NCBI GenBank assembly: GCA_028583405.1
Contig: CM053259.1
Location: 13,692,594-13,756,593, forward strand
Direction: 5' to 3'
Length of the DNA: 64,000 bases
DNA from: Pogonophryne albipinna
Taxonomy: Eukaryota; Chordata; Actinopteri; Perciformes; Artedidraconidae
Position 1 is the stretch's first letter; each line of letters opens with the position of its first letter. A model generated the notes under the pieces. It was not told where the DNA came from. It searched no databases and was given only the letters and a program-made list of their open reading frames with translations. The translations under genes were made by a program, and so were the position numbers. Shown piece after piece: positions 21,540-64,000 of this stretch.

Positions 21540-24254
21540 CTGTGTGGATGAATGGGCATTGAGAATGCCAAAAAACAAAGAGACATTGCTCTGATGCGAA
21601 TATTCACTTTCAGTTTGAAGTTATACAAATATGTTTTTCCAACACAGATCATAGGTGGAAGCAATTAATCCCATAATCTTCTTGAGTTCCAGTTTGACCT
21701 CAGTGTTTGACTTTCAGTTGCAGTCAGTTTTTAGCAGCAGTTAGGGCCATATACATGGGAGTGTGGCACTGAGTAATAGCACATGGCTGTGATACTGACG
21801 TTTTCAGTTAAATGGGTCTAAAGGTTAAACATAAAAAGATAATAAATGTTGTTTTATATCACCATATTTAGTCAGTTCACTTTAGTTAAGAGGCCATTAA
21901 ACTATGTCAATCAGTGAAACCTAATCCTCCTATAGTTTGCCTGTCACACTAAAACAAATACTAGTAAGTTTAAATCTTATCCATCAGCTCAATAAGAATC
22001 TCAAGCTGTTTTATTGGATGGATGTAAACACAATTGTTTTACAAACCAGGCAAAGTAAGCAACTGCCTCAGGGCCCTACATTCATGCATTTACTGTATAT
22101 AAATCATTTATCCTTGGTGAAAAGATTAGTTTTAATTTTGTTTGGTAAAATGGGAACATACAAAACTTAAACTGACACAATAACGACCTTAAAAATACAG
22201 CTTCATCTTTTATAAAAGATATATTTTATAAAATCCTTTTTTTATTTGCTGACAGTCAGATTAAGAGATTATCTATCTTTCCATCACTGCACAAATATGT
22301 GTATTTGTAATGAAGTTACTGTTTGGTGTGTTAGTTACTGTTTGGTGGGTTCTGCTTTATTACCAGATTTTTTGGCTGTCTTTTGAAATTGATATTCATC
22401 TGATACTGTCCTTATCTAGCACGTACTCCTTACTTGTGCTTCGATGTGTACAATCTGTCTGCCATTTTTTATTAAGTAATATGTACATACTGTATGAATA
22501 TAGCAATATTCGTAAGTGAAATGTGAAAGAGAAAACAAATATTATTGTTGGACGATTTATTTCATGTTCTGATGGCAAAATCGAATTACATGTTTTTCAA
22601 TGTTAAATGAACACATAACTTGTAACCTGAAGGTTACTGCAGGGGAATCCCAGCACACTCACTATAATTACCATGATACCATCCCTATAAAAATGAAATC
22701 ATGTAACATTTGTTTTAGTCATTCCTTATCTCCTTATGATAATGCCATAATGGGATACTGTAAGAGTGAAGCAATACAACTTTCACAAGTGCTTATCAAG
22801 ATGATAACATTTCACAATTTCACATATTTTTCGAGTGGGTTTTCCCCCCAATATGTGCATAGTATATATAGCTAGAAATCCTTATTTATGGGCAAAGTAT
22901 ATATTGTGCAAGTCATTTCCATATGTCACTGAGAGGGGTAAAAGCTGCATTTTATTCTTTTATTTTGTCAACCATTCATTGCATCTGTCAGTTTAGACTA
23001 GTCATAAAACAAGTAGCACATTCTTGAACCGATGTTTACCTTTACTATTGTTCTACACCTTGTCGTTTTTTATTGGATTCAGCAGGATGGTAGCGCCATC
23101 GTGGGGCAGAGTAGGCCACATGCATGTGTGTACATGAATGACCCTGTGACCTTTCTTCTGACTGCAATCCGGCTGCAAACCACACAGAGTCCACACGATG
23201 TCCCTGTTCATCCACTGTGATTGTAGTCTCACACCGTTTAACATTATTGCATATTTTTGACTATTCAAAATGTGTTGCAATAGGCTACATGTTGATACAC
23301 AATTTGTTTACATCAAATGTCTCTGTGTAACATTCAATTTTAAATAAAATAATGCATCTATTTATGTTTTATATTATTGGCATGATTGTTATTATTCAAA
23401 AACAAGGCTATAGTTACAAGTAATATATATATATTATTCTGAGGCTTTCAAATGGTATCCTTGAAAGTGTCGCCAGCGAATTCCTTGCAGGATATATTAT
23501 AATCTACACGAAGCCGATAAACATAGACGTTTTACAATTTTAAACTTTACTCTTCCATATTCATAAAACATAACACAATCCGATTTTATCAGGGATAATC
23601 CCATAGCGGCGCGTGAGGCTCAGGTTTGGGCTGGCTAAATAACTTTTTTTTACCTGACGCTGCCCGCCTCCGGCATCTGTATAAGAGATCAACTCAGTGA
23701 AAGCACCGCCTGCTGACCAATCAGAGCTCAGTGTGCGGAGTTTAAATCTATCAAGTCATATTACAAGATAAAGGAAATACAGAACAACTGCCGTATGCAG
23801 GGAAGACAACGACGCCGACGTGTCGCACTTATCATTCATATCACATCATCAATCACATCATCGATCATATAATATCATAATATATCATATATTTCCTTAT
23901 CTGAGTCAGCTTCTTTAGCCGTATCTGGCCGTGCAACACTTACAGTGTCACATAGGCCTATAGCCTAGCCTACTGTATGCAGAAGTATTATTTTAAGCAA
24001 CACGAAGTTAAGTTGACGAAACACTCAACTCAAATCTAATTAAAGTCAGATCCACTCGTGTCTTAGATGAGGCAGTGATATCATAAACCTGTTAATTTAG
24101 GCCTACGCATTCAAACACTCGGTAGTTTATTTATTTTTTAACCAGCTGTTCTGTATTCACCTTGCATGTGCAACTATGTTGCTTTTATCCTGGATAAAGT
24201 CATGGATGTTTAAAGTTTAACCTCTTCATATTTGTCTAATATTATTGTTTAATT

Positions 24255-24520
24255 TTCATTAATGAAGTATGACGCTGCGCTGTCAGTACCTTGTCCATGT
24301 TTGTGATTGGTCAAATGTTGCTAGTCCCTTTTTGCCCCTTGAACGCGCTCTCAGCCGGAGAGAGAAACCCTGGGTTGATTTACTGAGTTGATAACCAGTG
24401 TCTTAGGACCATGGATGTATAATAAGAACTGACCGCTTAGCGAGATCTCGTTTGTTAGGGTTAGTTAATATAACTCAAACATATCCAGGGTATGTTGAAC
24501 TGGCTTCGTAGTAGGCTACA
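24255..24520 (+). repeat. MITE copy (partner at 55572-55868)
   Basis: A diverged second copy of the short element at 55572-55868. It shares GAAGTATGACGCTGCGCTGT, GTTTGTGATTGGTCAAATG, AACGCGCTCTCAGCCGGA and TTGATTTACTGAGTTGATAA in the same order. The right end (GAACTGGCTTCGTAGTA) is recognisable, but the left terminal repeat is not, so the copy is probably 5'-truncated. It lies about 0.6 kb upstream of the crybg1 start codon. Confidence 0.7.
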
Positions 24521-25099
24521 GTTTATTGGTGGCTGCATAGCAGCGCTAATGTCAGACACAAACATTATACATTATATTTAAATTTTACCAGGATGCAGTG
24601 ACAAAAATATTTGGGAAGGCTTAGCCTTCACTAGCCTACAGTACCCGCCGCCCCTATCCTATTAAACCACGTTCTTATTTCCCTTCTTGATGTGGAAACC
24701 CATAACTCACCTGAAATAAATGGAAGTGAAACTATTATTACCAATACAAGTGCAAACTTTGGAATTATTTAATGCAACTTGGAAACGCAGAATATAACTC
24801 CCTGACTTATTAAAGTAGGCTAAATAAAAATACATTTTTTATTTATTTTATTTTATTATATGATAGGGGACCAGCTGGAGTCTCAGGTTGTCTGGAGTTG
24901 GGTGTTTTGCTAAGGGGCGTGTCGCCACACCTGATATCTGCATACTGCACAGGCAGCAGCGGGATCTGTCATCAACAAGTGCCATCCGTGTACTTTCCCC
25001 ACTTCGCAGATCAGGTTAATAACCGACCATAAGCGGGAAAGTAGTTGTGACTCTGTGTAAGGACAAATACCCTCGGTGGCTTTACGCACAGCGGCAGAG

Positions 25100-59881
<34,782 letters not shown>

Positions 59882-62019
59882 GTAAGTGGAGAGTCTTATT
59901 ATCTTGGACGAAAGTTGAGTACATGTAGGTCGTCTGGATTTAAAGCCCAACATAATTATATGAAGTATGTGAAAGAACAATTTATTACCTAAAGAAATTG
60001 ATTGCTAACAGTTTTGAAGTTGTTTCACAAGCTGATTGCTGTCATTTAGGAAAATGTAGACCTGTAGCTTTGGCGCTGGAATGTTGTACATGTAGCCTAA
60101 AGGGTTGTTAAGAGTGTTAAAAACATAAGCGAACGTCACTTGTTCTTGTGTGTAAATCAATATACTTGTGCAATTGAGATGATACACCTTGAGTATCTTC
60201 ACCGGTGGCCCTCAGATAAGGCTGAAATGTTTCCATGGTAACAAAAAGACAGAAGCGGATGAACTGCCCTGCTTACCAACAGAGCTGATCACATACCTGT
60301 GACATAACAGAGGAGCATTGTCGCATACCTTCAGCTCTGTGACTTTAATGATTGACTGACTAATCCATGAAGCATCTGCAGCCAACAGGTCACCTGTCAT
60401 CTACATACAGAGTGAGGCCTTTTGTTCGACTGAGATATCACTCAGTACAGTTAGTCCACTGTAGAGTAATGTTAGCACACAAAGTACAATACAAAATACA
60501 CTGTTAGCAGTTTAATACTCCTTTGTTTAAGTGGTATTAAATCAGGCCAATGGAGAGAAGGACAACATATTTCTAATTTGACCCCTCATTCAAGGCTCAA
60601 GACTAACTTCTGACCCCTTCTGAAAAATGATTTCAACCATCCCATAACTGTGGTTATTTACATAAAACCACAAAGTGCAGATGATCAGTCTTGTTTTTAA
60701 CATTTCTTAAATATATTCTCCTCAACAACTCATAGAGCTCGTGTGAGTTAAATAGGACATCATTCCCAGTTTTTATATTGAAGGCATTACTTTCAAACAA
60801 CTGTATCCATTCAACTTTCTCGAAAGAATTTATTCCATTTTGACATTTGAACATCTTATAATGTTTTATTACATCATTATTTATTCATCTCTATCATATT
60901 ATTATGTCACATAACGCAAAACATCCATTACTTGTTGTTTGCTAGGAGCAGGTCTGTGCTGCCTAACGACTGCTAACAGCTAAGAGCCAACGTTAACTAG
61001 ATTTTATCACTTTCCAATTTCAACCTGAATTTGTAAACAATGTAGCATTATCATCATTGCCCTTTGCGCGGACCACTGGGCCTTGAGCTGGGGTTATCGG
61101 TGCCTGGAAGCGGGCTGTGGTAAATGATTCCTTACTTTACACTCCCAGAGCACACACTGCTTTAACTACACTTTCTATGAAGACCACATTTGTAGAGCAT
61201 AAGGAGGGAAATCAATTAAAATGCTAAACTCAAAAACACCTATATTGCTTTCAGATCCACTAAATCAACTGTCATAAAACATACTAGAGTGAATTATAAT
61301 GAAAGATAAGTGTCTTTTTGGATTGTAATTTATTTAAAAGAATTATACACTGTACATTATTACAACAGCAGATAGATGGTACAGATAAAGTGAGGGAAAA
61401 AAAAAGAAATGGCTATGTAAATAATGAATATCATTTAAACAATTGTTCCATACACATATGGACATGGAGATTTGAGCAGTTCATACAAACAGATGTGGTC
61501 ACTTATCACTGTGGCATGTTTCCCAGCAGCCTTTATATCCCCAGCCTCTCCCTGCAGTTGACAACATCTGAGTAGTATGTTTACTCGCAGAGCCCCATCC
61601 TACGGTATAAGAGTATCACAGGAAGTGCCACACATAACTCACAGGTTTCACCTTTATGTAAAAAAAACGATTAATCAAAGTTTCCTTTGATCAAGAATCT
61701 GACTCCACAGGAAATGATTTGACACGGTAAAACAGGCACAGCAGGACTGGAGCTGTGATGTTTTTTGTGCCATTGTGCACAGGCATCTGTTTGTGTTTGC
61801 CATGTTCAAAATAGTTGCTAGCAGAGACCACGGTTTCCTTTTTTCTGCCAGAAGATACCTGAGAAAGATAAGATTCCTGAGCAATGTGTGGCACATGATG
61901 ACAGACGCAGATTTTCTGTTGCAGCGACAGATCGTTATATAAACCACAAAGCAGCAAAGAAAGGCTTTAATCTTCTACCCTCTGAGTGCAATGTAAAGGG
62001 ATTTAGTGGCATAATAATA

Positions 62020-62130
62020 TCAATACACCTTATTTGTGTAGCACCTTTCATACACAAAGTGCTTCATCATAATAATAATAATAATAATACATGCTATTGA
62101 TATAGCACTTTTCCTGGTGCTCAAAGCGCT
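62020..62130. repeat. Short LINE/SINE 3'-end relics with (AAT)n
   Basis: Two pieces, TTATTTGTGTAGCACCTTTC and ATATAGCACTTTTCCTGGTG plus CTCAAAGCGCTTTA, have the look of L2-type or SINE 3' tails. They flank an (AAT)n stretch at about 62069-62088. Confidence 0.45.
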
Positions 62131-62189
62131 TTAGAAGCAAGTAAAGAAAGAATAACAACAAAAGTGCTAAACTATATAGACATTTTATT

Positions 62190-62640
62190 TATTGGGATAA
62201 ACCCCTTGAGATGCACCATCTCGTTTTCAAGGGGGTCCCGACAATAGCAACAACTGACAGACATACACAAACAAAAAGACAAAAAGTAAAACATGACGCA
62301 CAAGACAAACCACGTACAGTCTGTTAAGTAAAATTCAAGTAATACGTACAATCATTACAATCATTACAATTTGAGAGACAGTCGAGCAAATCAGTTTCAT
62401 CAATATCAGTTTCATCAATAACAAGTACAGACCAGTTGAAAGTGAGATGATAATGTATGTTTAAACATACCCAATGATGCAAGAGATCTAATAGCAGCAG
62501 GTAAAGTATTCCAGTCTGTTGGGGCTTTGACCATGAACGCTCTTCTGCCAATCCATTTGTTTGCAGAGGGGACAGAGAAATACATCTGGACAGAGTGTCT
62601 AACTTGATGATTTGGCGAGTAGGGTACAAAATACTGCTTT
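62190..62640 (-). mobile_element. LINE 3'-end fragment
   Basis: The left edge (GGGATAAACCCCTTGAGATG, then CTCGTTTTCAAGGGGGTCC) resembles the 3' end of a LINE read on the minus strand. Upstream, at about 62480-62560, translation with stops resembles the C-terminal SPTDWNTLP..I.SL.SLGMFKH type region of fish LINE RTs. Heavily decayed. Confidence 0.5.
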
Positions 62641-64000
62641 TAAACTAGGTGGAATAGGGGTGAGGTTTAGGAGTTGGATTAGGAGTTGAAGGCAAGAGTG
62701 AAAATGTGAGTTTTGAGGGCTTTTACAAGGAATAAACACAATTGAACATTAAAACAAGGAAACATGCTTTAATTTAATATAGTTTGAGACTTATTATATG
62801 TCAACTCAAAAGGTTTGACATCTAGTGCATCATTTATGCAAACACAGACCCTTCCCAACTTGTGCTTCATAAAGTATTTATGAAGCACAAGATGGCAGCA
62901 AAGGCGTCGTTTTAGTGGAGTGGAATACTGAAACCAACACTTAGCAAAGCCAACACAAAGAAATAAGACCGGGTCTAGACTCTTTGCGATGCAGTGGTAA
63001 GGACAGTGCATTCATTGTATACATAAACAACCCTATCACAAAAAGTTAACTCCAAATGTATATTTATACACTTAAATGCCTTTTTTGTTCATGCATTAAA
63101 AAAAATGTAGATGCAAAATACTTGGCTGCTTTGGAAAATAAGTATATATTGTGTTTAACTGTAATCATTCAATATATCAGATACATTACAGTTCATAGTG
63201 TAATAATATGAATTAAAGACAGACAAAGTTGTTATATTGCTGCAGCTTTTTTCACCACAGTGCGTGTGTCTGTATTACATTTTCCAAAACCTGCCAACCA
63301 ACTTCCACTCTTAAATCAACACCGTTCCAGCTGCTTGTTGAAAGATGAGGTATTCTGCCAGCCCCACCTCTCTAACAGGGCTCCTGTATTGTTGTCATCA
63401 GGAGAAAAATTAGGCATCTAAACAAGACATGTGGCGACCGTCTCATCCAAGGTGTTGATTGAAGATACAGATACTTTTCTTAAGAATTGTAATCCAGCAG
63501 ATTACCTTGTTGGGTGTTTTCTTTCTACAGAAACACACAAGTGTCGAGATGTTTCTGTTATCATAAAGCCAGTTGAGCCACTTGCTGGTGTTTAGTCAGA
63601 ATTCTGCCACTAAACTTTGTCTTTTGTTTTCCTTTCATGTGTGACAGACTGGCTTTTGTCTGACAGATTCCTTGATAATTAGTGGAATGACAAACTTGTG
63701 GAGAATTATCGCTGTTGTAAATCATGCTGTGACCAAATACATCTTCATGAATTCCTAGCTCTTGACACTTGGCTTGACAGACTTAATTTACACCTACGAT
63801 CTGTACAAGTAACTTCTTAGAGGCTTTTTCCTACTGTTTAACAATTGATAGGTTAACAGAAAATCTTTCTTTTAGCGTTTTTCCACATCATTGCCACTTT
63901 AACACTGTTAGTGAGTGATGACGTGGACCGCCTTTTAGAGAACTGATGACCCTAACTCTCACTGACTGAATAAACTCTATACTGTATGTATTTCAACTGG

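Larger units (their letters stand above)
16511..25099. other. Intergenic region between prdm1 and crybg1
   Basis: 8.6 kb with no convincing gene. ORFs are short and have no family resemblance. It contains the inverted repeat at 19617-19758, a microsatellite at 21442-21538 and a MITE copy at 24255-24520, all listed separately. A CG-richer patch at 19560-19830 and CCAAT-like motifs near 23720 are present. I looked specifically for ATG5 exons, which lie here in mammals, and found none. Confidence 0.55.
59882..64000 (+). other. crybg1: crybg1 intron 4 (incomplete) with repeat relics
   Basis: Non-coding to the window edge apart from the LINE/SINE relics listed. No further crybg1 exon with crystallin motifs was recognised, so the crystallin-coding exons must lie downstream. 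Confidence 0.55.

Noticed and set aside
25076..25099. Upstream in-frame start for crybg1
   Set aside because: The codon is GTG with a weak context; the ATG at 25100 has a strong one and gives the start expected for the family.

Overview
The window looks like ordinary chromosomal DNA of a ray-finned fish, probably a teleost. It has intron-split vertebrate genes with GT/AG junctions, long (TG)n microsatellites, and fish-type transposable elements: L2-like LINEs, sushi-type and Gmr1-type Ty3/Gypsy elements, a DIRS element, and hAT and MITE relics. I see no bacterial, plasmid or phage gene and no CRISPR array.

Two host genes lie on the + strand. The first, at about 5.2-16.5 kb, is prdm1 (Blimp-1). 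Six coding exons from 6228 to 15303 join without a frame break into 718 codons carrying a PR/SET domain and five C-terminal zinc fingers. The second is the 5' part of crybg1 (AIM1-like). Its exons start at 25100, 42126, 57048 and 57447 and encode the disordered N-terminal region; the crystallin repeats must lie beyond the right edge. In mammals PRDM1 and CRYBG1 are separated by ATG5. Here they are about 9 kb apart with no visible ATG5, as expected if this is one of two copies of the locus left by the teleost genome duplication.

Layout: 0.3-2.6 kb, hAT relic followed by a truncated LINE (LINE-A). 2.6-6.2 kb, prdm1 upstream DNA, two (TG)n tracts and a putative 5' leader. 6.2-16.5 kb, prdm1. 16.5-25.1 kb, intergenic. 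25.1-59.9 kb, crybg1, whose introns 1 (16.8 kb) and 2 (14.8 kb) are full of mobile DNA. Intron 1 holds a decayed DIRS element with an internal tandem array (26.8-31.6 kb), an L2-like LINE (LINE-B) interrupted by a LINE-A copy (32.9-36.8 kb), and a Gmr1-like Gypsy element interrupted by an hAT derivative (38.2-41.7 kb). Intron 2 holds a complete sushi-type Gypsy provirus-like element with 5-bp target duplications, interrupted by two LINE-B copies in opposite orientations (43.2-52.2 kb). It also holds a diverged multi-copy intronic repeat and a TIR element with an internal MITE and a 283-bp (TG)n tract (55.3-56.6 kb). 59.9-64 kb is the next crybg1 intron, with LINE/SINE relics.

The two genes have no evident functional link: PRDM1 is a nuclear repressor and CRYBG1 is a crystallin-fold protein. 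The most notable content is the layered transposon archaeology in the crybg1 introns. I did not find a clearly new biological system. The best candidates for something undescribed are the long-TIR element at 55.3-56.6 kb and the repeat array inside the DIRS element.
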